In this document: piece by piece, positions 29,980-38,870 of the stretch
Numbering within the stretch: position 1 is the stretch's first letter
Layout of the letters: every line of letters starts with the position of its first letter
DNA from: Faucicola osloensis_D
GTDB taxonomy: Bacteria > Pseudomonadota > Gammaproteobacteria > Pseudomonadales > Moraxellaceae
Direction: 5' to 3' (one strand)
NCBI GenBank assembly: GCA_020041925.1
Contig: CP083409.1
Length of the DNA stretch: 64,000 nt
Program-made: the position numbers and the translations under genes
Notes under the pieces: model-generated
What the model was told of the DNA's origin: nothing
What the model saw: the letters and a program-made list of their open reading frames with translations, nothing else
Databases searched by the model: none

Positions 29980-32793
29980 ATGCAATATCAGTATTTTAAA
30001 GACCCTGATAGTCAAGAAACCCAAGAATGGCTTGACGCCTTTGATTCGGTGATCAAGTCAGTGGGAAAAAAACGTGCCACTTTTTTACTAAAAGCCATCT
30101 ATGATAAGGCGGTACAAGAAGGATTACGCGTTAACCGCCTTGATACCGCTTACATCAATACTATTCCTGTAGAAGATCAACCCCCGTATCCCGGTGATTT
30201 AACCCTCGAGCGTAAAATTCGCGCTATCATTCGTTACAATGCGGTGGCGATGGTGATGCGTGCCAACAAAAATGACGACGACTTAGGCGGTCACCTAGCG
30301 ACGTTTGCCTCAAGCGCGACGTTATACGAAACAGGTTTTAACCATTTTTGGCGCGCAGCGAGTGAAAACTTTGGCGGTGATATGATTTATTATCAAGGTC
30401 ACGGTTCGCCAGGGATGTATGCTCGCTCATTTTTAGAAGGTCGATTGACTGAAGAGCAGCTAACAAATTTTCGCCGTGAAGTAGGCGGTAAGGGGCTATC
30501 TAGCTACCCACACCCTTATTTGATGCCTGACTATTGGCAGTTCCCAACCGTATCGATGGGTTTAGGCCCGATCATGTCAATTTATCACGCGCATGTGCAC
30601 CAATATCTTGAAAATCGCGGCTTGATTCCAAAAGAAGGTCGCAAAATTTGGGCATTCTTGGGCGATGGTGAAACCGATGAGCCAGAGAGCTTAGGTGCTA
30701 TCTCACTAGCCGGTCGCGAGAATCTAGAAAATCTGATTTGGGTGATTAACTGTAACTTACAGCGTCTAGATGGCCCTGTACGTGGTAACGGTAAAATCAT
30801 CCAAGAGCTTGAATCTGTGTTTCGGGGTGCAGGTTGGCGGGTGATTAAAGTCATTTGGGGCGGTAAATGGGATACGCTACTAGACAAAGACCATACAGGC
30901 GCCCTCAAATACCGTATGCTTGAGACCCTTGATGGTGAATACCAAGTGTATAAAGCGCGTGATGGTAAATTTGTCCGTGACTATTTCTTTGGTAAATACC
31001 CAGAACTTGCCGAAATGGTGAAAGATTGGACTGACCAAGAAATTCAAAATTTAGACCGTGGTGGTCACGACCCGATGAAGGTATATGCCGCATTTAGCGA
31101 AGCCATGAAAGCCAAAGGTCAGCCGACAGTGATTTTGGTTAAAACTGTCAAAGGTTATGGCTTATCTAACCAAAGCCAAGCGGTCAACAAAACCCACCAA
31201 ATCAAAAAACTCGAAATTGATTCATTAAAATACTTCCGTGATCGTTTTGATTTGCCATTTACCGATACGCAGCTTGAAGAATTGCCGTTTTATCGTCCTG
31301 ATGAAAATTCTGCTGAAATCCAGTATCTGAAAGGTCGCCGTCAAGCACTGGGCGGACATTTGCCCAATCGCCGTAGTGGTCATATTCCACTCGATGTACC
31401 TGGGTTAGAGATTTTTGATAAATTACTACAAGGTAGTGCAGGCAAAGAACAATCTACCACCATGGTATTTGTACGCTTGCTAGCGGCACTGCTAAAAAAT
31501 AAAGCGCTGCAAGAGCGTGTGGTGCCGATTGTTCCTGATGAAGCCCGTACTTTTGGTCTTGAAGGTATGTTCCGCCAATTGGGTATCTACTCGGCATCGG
31601 GTCAAAATTATACCCCTGAAGACCATGAAGCCTTGATGGGTTATAAAGAAGCCAAAGATGGTCACATGCTGGAAGAAGGCATTAATGAAGCGGGTGCGAT
31701 GAGTGCTTGGATTGCGTTAGCGACCAGTTATTCAACCAATGCGTTACCGATGATTCCTTTTTATATCTATTATTCGATGTTTGGTTTCCAACGCGTCGGT
31801 GATTTAGTTTGGGCAGCAGGCGATATGCAAGCGCAAGGGTTCTTGCTTGGCGGTACCGCAGGTCGTACCACACTCAATGGCGAAGGCTTACAGCACCAAG
31901 ATGGTCATCAGTTAATTTTATTTAACACGGTGCCAAACTGTGTCACTTATGACCCATGCTATGGTTATGAGCTAGCGGTGGTCGTACAAGATGGTCTGCG
32001 CCGTATGTATGGTGAAGGCGAACGGGTTTTCTATTATATCACCTTAATGAATGAAAACTACGAGCAACCAGCCATGCCAGCAGGGGTCGAAGAAGGCATC
32101 AAAAAAGGCATGTACTTGCTTAAAGACAATGATTCAAAACAAGTGCAATTGCTAGGTTCGGGCGTGATTTTACGTGAGGTTGAAAAAGCCGCACAAATTC
32201 TAGCTGAAGAATTCAACATCAATGCCAACGTGTGGAGTGTCACAAGCTTTAATGAACTCACTCGTGAAGGCATGGCATGTGACGAGTACAATCGTCTGCA
32301 CCCACTAGATGAACAGCGTACGCCTTGGGTTACTGAACAACTTGCACAGCATGAAGGCATTGTAGTCGCCGCCACCGACTATATGCGCATTTTCTCTGAA
32401 CAAATCCGTGCCTATTTACCAGACAGTCGTCCGTATGCCACCTTAGGTACCGATGGTTTCGGTCGTTCGGATAGTCGCCGCCAATTACGCAGTTACTTCA
32501 AAGTAGATGCCGCACACATTGTGGTGGCAACGCTCAAACTATTAGCAGATGAAGGTGAGGTTGATGCGCGTTTGGTCAAAGATGCGATTAGTAGCTTGGG
32601 TATTGATGCCGATGCTTCACCGGCTTGGCATCCTCAAGTACAAATCGACCACTCCCCAGATGCCCCAGCGATTTTAGGCGCGCATCCAAAACCTGTACCA
32701 ACCTTGGTTGAAGAGGATGATGAATCCATTTCAGCAGACGGCAAAGCAGAAGATAAAGCCGATGCGCCAATGCTTAACGACAAACCTGAATAA
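29980..32793 (+). CDS. aceE: Pyruvate dehydrogenase E1 component (homodimeric)
   Basis: AceE is the thiamin diphosphate enzyme that decarboxylates pyruvate and acetylates the lipoyl groups of E2, feeding acetyl-CoA synthesis. About 937 residues; the homodimeric E1p form is shown by HLATFASSATLYETGFNHFW and YQGHGSPGMYARSFLEGRL. The TPP motif is GDGETDEPES...WVINCNLQRLDGPVRGN, and the C-terminal half has GLQHQDGHQLI and TDGFGRSDSR. The ATG at 29980 has an aagga sequence and the typical N-terminus; an upstream ATG at 29947 would add 11 unsupported residues. An acidic Asp/Glu/Lys tail of about 30 residues ends the protein. aceF follows after about 80 bp. Confidence 0.97.
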   Translation: MQYQYFKDPDSQETQEWLDAFDSVIKSVGKKRATFLLKAIYDKAVQEGLRVNRLDTAYINTIPVEDQPPYPGDLTLERKIRAIIRYNAVAMVMRANKNDDDLGGHLATFASSATLYETGFNHFWRAASENFGGDMIYYQGHGSPGMYARSFLEGRLTEEQLTNFRREVGGKGLSSYPHPYLMPDYWQFPTVSMGLGPIMSIYHAHVHQYLENRGLIPKEGRKIWAFLGDGETDEPESLGAISLAGRENLENLIWVINCNLQRLDGPVRGNGKIIQELESVFRGAGWRVIKVIWGGKWDTLLDKDHTGALKYRMLETLDGEYQVYKARDGKFVRDYFFGKYPELAEMVKDWTDQEIQNLDRGGHDPMKVYAAFSEAMKAKGQPTVILVKTVKGYGLSNQSQAVNKTHQIKKLEIDSLKYFRDRFDLPFTDTQLEELPFYRPDENSAEIQYLKGRRQALGGHLPNRRSGHIPLDVPGLEIFDKLLQGSAGKEQSTTMVFVRLLAALLKNKALQERVVPIVPDEARTFGLEGMFRQLGIYSASGQNYTPEDHEALMGYKEAKDGHMLEEGINEAGAMSAWIALATSYSTNALPMIPFYIYYSMFGFQRVGDLVWAAGDMQAQGFLLGGTAGRTTLNGEGLQHQDGHQLILFNTVPNCVTYDPCYGYELAVVVQDGLRRMYGEGERVFYYITLMNENYEQPAMPAGVEEGIKKGMYLLKDNDSKQVQLLGSGVILREVEKAAQILAEEFNINANVWSVTSFNELTREGMACDEYNRLHPLDEQRTPWVTEQLAQHEGIVVAATDYMRIFSEQIRAYLPDSRPYATLGTDGFGRSDSRRQLRSYFKVDAAHIVVATLKLLADEGEVDARLVKDAISSLGIDADASPAWHPQVQIDHSPDAPAILGAHPKPVPTLVEEDDESISADGKAEDKADAPMLNDKPE

Positions 32794-32811
32794 TAGAAAT
32801 CAATAGTAGGT

Positions 32812-32837
32812 AATCAGCCACGTATTAGCGGCTGATT
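32812..32837 (+). other. Hairpin between aceE and aceF
   Basis: Perfect 8-bp arms aatcagcc/ggctgatt with a 10-nt loop lie in the short intercistronic gap, with no T-run. It may stabilise or partly attenuate the downstream aceF message. Confidence 0.4.
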
Positions 32838-32874
32838 GCCCACTTAGTAAAAATAAAAATTTAAGGATAAACCC

Positions 32875-34971
32875 ATGGAAATCAAAGTTCCCGACTTAGG
32901 CGTTGATAGCGCTGAAGTCAGCGAAATTATGGTCAAAGTCGGCGATGTCATCAATGTGGACGATAACATTGTCTTATTAGAGTCTGACAAAGCCTCAGTA
33001 GAAGTGCCTGCAACATCAGCAGGGACTATCACAGCAATTAGTCTTCAAATCGGCGATAAGGTCAAAGAAGGTGATGTGATTCTCACCATCGACAGTGCAG
33101 GCAATAGCCAATCAAACACTGCACCTGTAGAGCAGCCTACGCAACAGACAGACCAACAAGCAGCCCAATCTAACGAAGCCAAAGAAATTAAAGAAACTAA
33201 AGACGCTAACGCGACTTCATCGCAAGCGCCGTCTATGGCTGCATCAAACCAATCACAGCCCACATCAGCTGAAGCAACCTATACATTGCCAGATTTGGGG
33301 GTAGACAGCGCAGAAATTAGTGAGTGGTTGGTCAAAGAAGGCGATACTGTCACTGCTGAACAACCGCTAGTATTGGTTGAATCCGATAAAGCATCGGTCG
33401 AAGTACCCGCACCTGTCAGCGGAAAAATTGTCAAATTTTTAGTCAATGCAGGGGATACGGTCACCAATGGTCAGGACTTTATTGTGATGGCTTCCCAATC
33501 AGCTACGCAACAGCCATTAGCTATTGACCCATCAGAACAAGCTGCCAGTCAAGCCAATTCAGCGATAAACCAAAATGAGCCACCCGCTCAAACGGTATCT
33601 GCCCCTCAGTCATCTACACCCGCTGGTAAACAAACCTTTGGTTTGCCTGATCTCGGGGTAGAGTCGGCACAGATTAGTGAATGGATGGTCAAAGTAGGCG
33701 ATGAGGTCACAGCCGAACAACCCTTGTTGTTGGTAGAATCTGATAAAGCCTCGGTGGAAGTCCCCTCGCCAGTCGCCGGTAAAGTGGCTGAATTACTGGT
33801 TAACCCTGGCGATACCGTCACCAATGGTCAAGATTTTGTTGTGATTGAAGCGGCGGGGTCAGTGCAATCAGCATCAAGTTCAGCTTCACAGCCGCAAGCG
33901 ACCACCCATACTACTCAGCCAGAAGTCGCTAAAACGCAAAATACCGCGTCAACTTCAACTAATAGCGCTACCACAACAGCTAGCCAGTCAAGTTCACAGT
34001 CAAAACTGTCTGAAGCGCAAATTAATGCCAAAAACGCCGCGGTTTATGCAGGTCCTGCGGTGCGCAAACTTACGCGCCAATTGGGTGTTGATATCAGTGA
34101 GGTGACTGGCACGGGCGCCAATGGGCGTATTGTCAAAGAAGACGTGTTTGCTTATGTCAAAAATACAATAAAAGCGGTTAGCACGCCAGCCGCTGCAAAC
34201 AAAGCCTCTGCGCCATCAGCGGCTCGCTCAGGATTACCTAATTTACCCGATATGAGTAAAACGGAAATTTGGGGAGAAATTGAGCGCCAAGATTTGACCC
34301 GTCTACAAAAAGTTTCAATTCCGCAGCTTAATTACAATACCTATTTGCCACAAGTGACCCAGTTTGATTTGGCAGATATTACCGATGTTGAAAAATTGCG
34401 TGGCGACCTAAAAGATGAGATGAAAAAAGAAGGGGTGAGTCTAACTATTCTGGCTTTCATCATGAAAGTAACTGCTTACGCACTGATGCAACATCCAAAA
34501 TTTAACAGCCATTTAAGCGATGACAATACCCAAATTATCATCCGTAAATCTGTGAATTTAGGCTTTGCCGTCGCAACCGAGGATGGTTTGACAGTCCCTG
34601 TCATTCAACGTGTAGAGCAAAAAGGCATCAAGCAACTAGCGATTGAAATCGGTGAGCTTGCTAAAAAAGCGCGTGATAAAAAACTATCTGCCAAAGAGTT
34701 AACCGGCGCGTCGTTTACGATTTCAAGTCAAGGCAATCTTGGCGGTACTTACTTTACGCCGCTGGTCAATTGGCCACAAGTTGCGATTTTGGGCGTCAGT
34801 GAATCTAGTATTCAGCCGCGTTGGAATGAGACTAAAGGCGAGTTTGAGCCACGCTTAATGCTACCGTTGTCATTATCGTATGACCACCGTGTGATCAATG
34901 GTGCGGACGCTGCGGTATTTACCCGCTATATTGCAAAATTACTAGCAGATCCACGCCGCGTGTTGTTATAA
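32875..34971 (+). CDS. aceF: Pyruvate dehydrogenase E2, dihydrolipoyl acetyltransferase with three lipoyl domains
   Basis: This E2 core transfers acetyl from lipoamide to CoA. Three lipoyl domains are repeated at about residues 1-75, 136-208 and 254-326, each with the swinging-arm lysine in ESDKASVEVP (K39, K172, K291). They are separated by Ala/Gln/Ser/Thr-rich linkers. The peripheral subunit-binding domain is at about 388-427 (AGPAVRKLTRQLGVD, GANGRIVKEDV), and the catalytic domain ends with SYDHRVINGADAA (H671). Asn replaces the Asp of the usual DHRxxDG motif; the same change occurs in some other E2p chains, so it need not mean inactivity. E3 (lpd) is not adjacent. A terminator follows. 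Confidence 0.97.
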   Translation: MEIKVPDLGVDSAEVSEIMVKVGDVINVDDNIVLLESDKASVEVPATSAGTITAISLQIGDKVKEGDVILTIDSAGNSQSNTAPVEQPTQQTDQQAAQSNEAKEIKETKDANATSSQAPSMAASNQSQPTSAEATYTLPDLGVDSAEISEWLVKEGDTVTAEQPLVLVESDKASVEVPAPVSGKIVKFLVNAGDTVTNGQDFIVMASQSATQQPLAIDPSEQAASQANSAINQNEPPAQTVSAPQSSTPAGKQTFGLPDLGVESAQISEWMVKVGDEVTAEQPLLLVESDKASVEVPSPVAGKVAELLVNPGDTVTNGQDFVVIEAAGSVQSASSSASQPQATTHTTQPEVAKTQNTASTSTNSATTTASQSSSQSKLSEAQINAKNAAVYAGPAVRKLTRQLGVDISEVTGTGANGRIVKEDVFAYVKNTIKAVSTPAAANKASAPSAARSGLPNLPDMSKTEIWGEIERQDLTRLQKVSIPQLNYNTYLPQVTQFDLADITDVEKLRGDLKDEMKKEGVSLTILAFIMKVTAYALMQHPKFNSHLSDDNTQIIIRKSVNLGFAVATEDGLTVPVIQRVEQKGIKQLAIEIGELAKKARDKKLSAKELTGASFTISSQGNLGGTYFTPLVNWPQVAILGVSESSIQPRWNETKGEFEPRLMLPLSLSYDHRVINGADAAVFTRYIAKLLADPRRVLL

Positions 34972-34987
34972 GTTTTAGCGTCAAAAG

Positions 34988-35020
34988 AACCTAGCGTGTT
35001 ATATCCATGCTAGGTTTTTT
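34988..35020 (+). terminator. Terminator of the aceEF operon
   Basis: Arms aacctagc(gtg) and (cat)gctaggtt with a loop of about 7 nt run into six T residues, 17 bp after the aceF stop. Confidence 0.85.
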
Positions 35021-35026
35021 AACACC

Positions 35027-35059
35027 AAAAAAAAGCCCTCAGTCAAAACCAAGGGCTTT
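35027..35059 (-). terminator. Terminator of ppsA
   Basis: Read on the reverse strand, aaagccct and agggcttt pair around a 12-nt loop and end in an eight-T tract, 17 bp after the ppsA stop codon. It sits back to back with the aceF terminator. Confidence 0.85.
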
Positions 35060-35075
35060 ATGAATGCCAAACAGA

Positions 35076-37442
35076 TTATTTTTCGGTTTTTGCTAAGAAG
35101 AACCAAGTATCTAACACCGAATCAGGATTCAGTGAAACAGAAGTAATACCTTGTTCCATTAACCACATGGCTAGGTCTGGATGGTCAGAAGGACCTTGTC
35201 CACAGATACCGATATACTTGCCTTGTGCGTTACAGGCATCGATAGCCATTTTGAGTAGTTTTTTAACCGCTGGGTCACGTTCATCAAATGATTGAGATAC
35301 GATACCCGAATCACGGTCAAGACCAAGGGTTAACTGGGTTAAATCGTTTGAGCCGATTGAGAAACCATCGAAGTATTGTAAAAACTCTTCTGCCAACAAG
35401 GCATTAGTTGGCAATTCACACATCATGATGACGCGTAAACCGTTTTCACCACGTTTAAGACCATTTTTCTCAAGCAGTTCTAGTACTTTACGCGCTTCTT
35501 CTGTCGTACGTACGAATGGAATCATGATTTCAACGTTGGTTAAGCCCATTTCATCACGAACACGTTTTAATGCACGACATTCTAATTCAAAGCAGTCACG
35601 GAAGTTTTCTGATACGTAACGGCTGGCACCACGGAAACCGAGCATTGGGTTTTCTTCAGATGGCTCGTATAGTTTACCGCCGATTAAGTTTGCATATTCA
35701 TTCGATTTAAAGTCAGACATACGTACGATAACTTTCTTATCTTTAAATGCGACGGCTAGGGTTGAAATACCTTCAACTAATTTGTCAACGTAGAAATCAA
35801 TCGGTGAAGCATAACCTGCCATGCGCTCTTGAATCGCTTGTACGATTTCGCGTGGTAGAGTGTTCATGTTAAGCAGGGCCTTTGGATGCACACCAATCAT
35901 ACGGTTTATGATGAATTCTAAACGCGCCAGACCCACCCCTTCATTAGGGATTTGGGCAAATCCAAATGCGCGGTCAGGGTTACCGACATTCATCATAATT
36001 TTAAATGCCAAGTCTGGCATTGACTCAATTGAGTTGTTTTGGATTTCAAAGTCCAATTGACCTTCGTAGATATAACCGGTATCACCTTCTGCACAAGATA
36101 CAGTGACTGCTTGACCATCGGTCAATAGGTCAGTGGCGTTACCACAACCCACGATGGCAGGGACGCCCAATTCACGCGCGATAATTGCCGCGTGACAGGT
36201 ACGACCACCACGGTTAGTGATGATAGCAGCCGCACGTTTCATGACGGGTTCCCAGTCTGGGTCAGTCATATCAGAAACAAGGACGTCACCTTCTTGTACT
36301 TTATCCATTTCATGGATTGAATTGACCACGCGTACAGTACCAGCGCCGATACGTTGACCAATTGAACGACCTTCACAGATGACATCGCCTTTTTCTTTAA
36401 GGATGTAACGCTCCATGACATTTTGGCTTTCACGGCTTTTTACTGTCTCTGGACGCGCTTGCACAATGAATAATTTGTTGCTATCACCATCTTTTGCCCA
36501 TTCGATATCCATCGCATGACCATAATGTTTTTCGATGATTAACGCTTGTTTGGCAAGTTCAACCAATTCTTCATTGCTCAGTGAAAATTGGTTGCGTTCT
36601 GCTTTGTCTACTGGGACTATTTTGACTGATTTACCGGCTGAGTGCTCGTCTGCATAAACCATTTTTTGTTGTTTGCTGCCGAGGTTGCGACGGATTACGG
36701 CGGGTTTGTCGGTATTTAATAAGGCTTTTGAAATGTAGAATTCGTCAGGGTTCACCGCACCTTGCACGACCATTTCACCCAAGCCATAGCTTGCGGTAAT
36801 AAATACCACGTCGTTAAAACCACTTTCGGTATCAATGGTGAACATCACACCTGAAGTGCCTGTCTCTGAACGTACCATACGTTGTACGCCAGCTGATAAG
36901 GCAACACCTGCGTGCTCAAAACCTTTGTGAACGCGGTAAGCGATGGCGCGGTCATTGTATAAAGAAGCAAAGACTTCTTTAATAGCAATCAAGATATTGT
37001 CAATACCACGGATATTGAGGAAAGTTTCTTGTTGACCGGCAAAGGAGGCGTCTGGTAAATCTTCGGCAGTCGCTGATGAACGAACTGCAACAGCGATGTC
37101 CTCGCCTTGGCTCATCTCGGCAAAGGCATCACGGATTTCTTGTTCCAAATCTTTAGGCAACTCTTGCTCAATAATCATGTCACGGATTTTTTTGCCCGTG
37201 GCAGTCAATGCCGCAACATCATCTACATCCAGACCTTGAAGTGCGTCTTTGATTTTGTCTTGAAGACCTGTACCGATTAAGAATTTGTTAAAAGCTTCAG
37301 ACGTTGTTGCAAAACCACCTGGTACGCTTACCCCTAAATCCGTTAGGTGACTAATCATTTCACCTAATGAAGCGTTTTTACCGCCTACTTTGTCAATGTC
37401 GTTTTTGCCTAACTTGTCGAGTGAGATAACTTGTGCGTTCAA
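35076..37442 (-). CDS. ppsA: Phosphoenolpyruvate synthase
   Basis: PpsA converts pyruvate, ATP and water to PEP, AMP and phosphate for gluconeogenesis. The 788-residue chain has an N-terminal ATP-grasp domain (VGGKNASLGEM, VAVRSSATAEDLPDASFAGQQ) and a central phosphohistidine domain GGRTCHAAIIARELG, where H417 is the phospho-carrier and T415 is the likely regulatory threonine. The C-terminal PEP/pyruvate barrel has GSNDLTQLTLGLDRDS and a catalytic-Cys segment ICGQGPSDHP. A TTG start fits: ggag lies 8 bp upstream and no ATG gives the family N-terminus. The regulator gene ppsR is divergent across a 450-bp spacer. Confidence 0.97.
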   Translation of the reverse strand: MNAQVISLDKLGKNDIDKVGGKNASLGEMISHLTDLGVSVPGGFATTSEAFNKFLIGTGLQDKIKDALQGLDVDDVAALTATGKKIRDMIIEQELPKDLEQEIRDAFAEMSQGEDIAVAVRSSATAEDLPDASFAGQQETFLNIRGIDNILIAIKEVFASLYNDRAIAYRVHKGFEHAGVALSAGVQRMVRSETGTSGVMFTIDTESGFNDVVFITASYGLGEMVVQGAVNPDEFYISKALLNTDKPAVIRRNLGSKQQKMVYADEHSAGKSVKIVPVDKAERNQFSLSNEELVELAKQALIIEKHYGHAMDIEWAKDGDSNKLFIVQARPETVKSRESQNVMERYILKEKGDVICEGRSIGQRIGAGTVRVVNSIHEMDKVQEGDVLVSDMTDPDWEPVMKRAAAIITNRGGRTCHAAIIARELGVPAIVGCGNATDLLTDGQAVTVSCAEGDTGYIYEGQLDFEIQNNSIESMPDLAFKIMMNVGNPDRAFGFAQIPNEGVGLARLEFIINRMIGVHPKALLNMNTLPREIVQAIQERMAGYASPIDFYVDKLVEGISTLAVAFKDKKVIVRMSDFKSNEYANLIGGKLYEPSEENPMLGFRGASRYVSENFRDCFELECRALKRVRDEMGLTNVEIMIPFVRTTEEARKVLELLEKNGLKRGENGLRVIMMCELPTNALLAEEFLQYFDGFSIGSNDLTQLTLGLDRDSGIVSQSFDERDPAVKKLLKMAIDACNAQGKYIGICGQGPSDHPDLAMWLMEQGITSVSLNPDSVLDTWFFLAKTEK

Positions 37443-37705
37443 GGTGATAACTCCGTGAAATAAAGATTATTTTGAAAAGATTATAACGGTATTTCGTAGA
37501 AAATTCATCTTAAAAAATGATTTTCTAGCAAAAAATTTATAATTTTAAAAAAACTGTCAGCGATCATCAATTCAACTAAAATTTTGCTTGGATATCTTTG
37601 AGTTTAAGGGGATAAAAAACGTAGATAAACCTTCAATGACAATAACTGATGGCTGATTAAGGCAAATTAAGCATCGATTTGTTAGATTAAAGCCTACAAG
37701 TCACG

Positions 37706-37711
37706 TATAAT
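37706..37711 (+). promoter_or_regulatory. Candidate -10 box toward ppsR
   Basis: A consensus TATAAT lies 183 bp before ppsR. The best -35-like hexamers upstream are poor, so this is tentative. Confidence 0.3.
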
Positions 37712-37724
37712 AACAAACTCTCGA

Positions 37725-37754
37725 CCTGTAAGACAAATGCCTGTGAGACAAAAG
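37725..37754 (+). repeat. 15-bp x2 direct repeat in the ppsR leader
   Basis: CCTGTAAGACAAATG and CCTGTGAGACAAAAG are head to tail with 13 of 15 bases equal. Confidence 0.82.
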
Positions 37755-37820
37755 ATAGTGTCTGCACTGATAACGACATGAATAGATGACATTCACTGCC
37801 AAAAAAGCAGTTAATCAGCC

Positions 37821-37852
37821 CCAGTGTCAGTTTAAACCAGTGTTAATTTAAA
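37821..37852 (+). repeat. 16-bp x2 direct repeat before ppsR
   Basis: CCAGTGTCAGTTTAAA and CCAGTGTTAATTTAAA are head to tail with 14 of 16 bases equal, ending about 40 bp before the ppsR ATG. Confidence 0.84.
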
Positions 37853-37893
37853 TTAGTATGGACGCTTCTTGTCATTTTTTTGGATAATTTTTC

Positions 37894-38778
37894 ATGACCA
37901 TTGAGCAAATCAAAGCCACGATTCAAAATAAAGACGCCTTAAATTTTGCAAATTCGCAATCGTTGCGAAGTGTGTTTTTTATCTCCGATGGTACCGCGAT
38001 TACGTCTGAAACCCTAGGGCGCTCTATTTTAAGCCAATTTCCCACAGTACCATTTGAGACGCGGGTTATTCCTTATGTTGATACCCTCGATCGGGCCGAT
38101 GAAGCGGTCAATCAAATCAATCTTGCCCACCAACGTGATGGGGTAAAGCCGCTAGTCTTTGATACCATCGTTGACCCTGTGATTCGTGAGAGAATCAATG
38201 GTGCAGATGCCTTTAACTTAGACATTTATGAAGGCTTGATCAGTAAAATTGCCGATGAAATCAAAGTACAACCTGCACCGCATACCGGTCATGCCCATGG
38301 GGATGTCGATTCTGAGAACTATAAATCACGTATCGATGCGGTGCATTTCGCTTTAGATAATGATGATGGTGCGCGTACCACCCATTATGATGCGGCAGAT
38401 ATTATTTTGATTGGGGTGTCACGTTCGGGCAAAACGCCCACCTCTTTATACCTAGCGTTGCAATTCGGTATTCGTGCGGCAAATTATCCATTGACTGAAG
38501 ATGATTTATATGAAAATTCGTTGCCCAAAGCGTTAAAGCCCTACCGTGACAAACTGTTTGGTTTGGTGATTGACACCGATCGACTGGTAAAAATTCGTAA
38601 TGAGCGCCGTGCGGGTAGCCGCTATGCAAGTTATCAGCAATGTCAGCAGGAATTGCGCGCCATTCAAGGTATTTATATTTCTCAAGGGATTCCAAATATT
38701 GATGTATCTACGATGTCGATTGAAGAAATCGCGACGCGTATTTTACAAATGACGGGGTTAAAACGCCGAATTGGTTAA
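37894..38778 (+). CDS. ppsR: PEP synthase regulatory protein (kinase/pyrophosphorylase)
   Basis: This bifunctional DUF299 regulator phosphorylates PpsA on a threonine beside the catalytic histidine using ADP, and removes that phosphate by phosphorolysis, so it switches PEP synthase off and on. The 294-residue protein starts the domain at RSVFFISDGTAITSETLG and has the P-loop GVSRSGKT (174-181), followed by PTSLYLALQFGIRAANYPL. RRAGSRYAS and the C-terminal IATRILQMTGLKRR complete the family signature. The region around residues 128-142 (His/Gly-rich) is a small insert. It lies divergent to its target ppsA, which confirms the PpsA-specific rather than PPDK-specific type. Confidence 0.96.
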   Translation: MTIEQIKATIQNKDALNFANSQSLRSVFFISDGTAITSETLGRSILSQFPTVPFETRVIPYVDTLDRADEAVNQINLAHQRDGVKPLVFDTIVDPVIRERINGADAFNLDIYEGLISKIADEIKVQPAPHTGHAHGDVDSENYKSRIDAVHFALDNDDGARTTHYDAADIILIGVSRSGKTPTSLYLALQFGIRAANYPLTEDDLYENSLPKALKPYRDKLFGLVIDTDRLVKIRNERRAGSRYASYQQCQQELRAIQGIYISQGIPNIDVSTMSIEEIATRILQMTGLKRRIG

Positions 38779-38870
38779 TGTAATCTCTTAAAGTACGGCT
38801 AATTTATCTTATTTTATATTTAATTTAAAATTTTTTATTCATTATCAAGGCTTAAAATATGGGAGCTAAT

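Larger units (their letters stand above)
37443..37893. other. Divergent ppsA/ppsR regulatory region
   Basis: A 451-bp AT-rich spacer with no gene. It holds a TATAAT box toward ppsR (37706-37711), a 15-bp x2 repeat (37725-37754) and a 16-bp x2 repeat (37821-37852), all within the presumed ppsR leader. Confidence 0.5.

Noticed and set aside
34881..34900. Asn in place of Asp in the AceF DHRxxDG motif as a sign of inactivation
   Set aside because: The same substitution occurs in other functional E2p chains (Azotobacter/Pseudomonas type), so it is not evidence of a defect.
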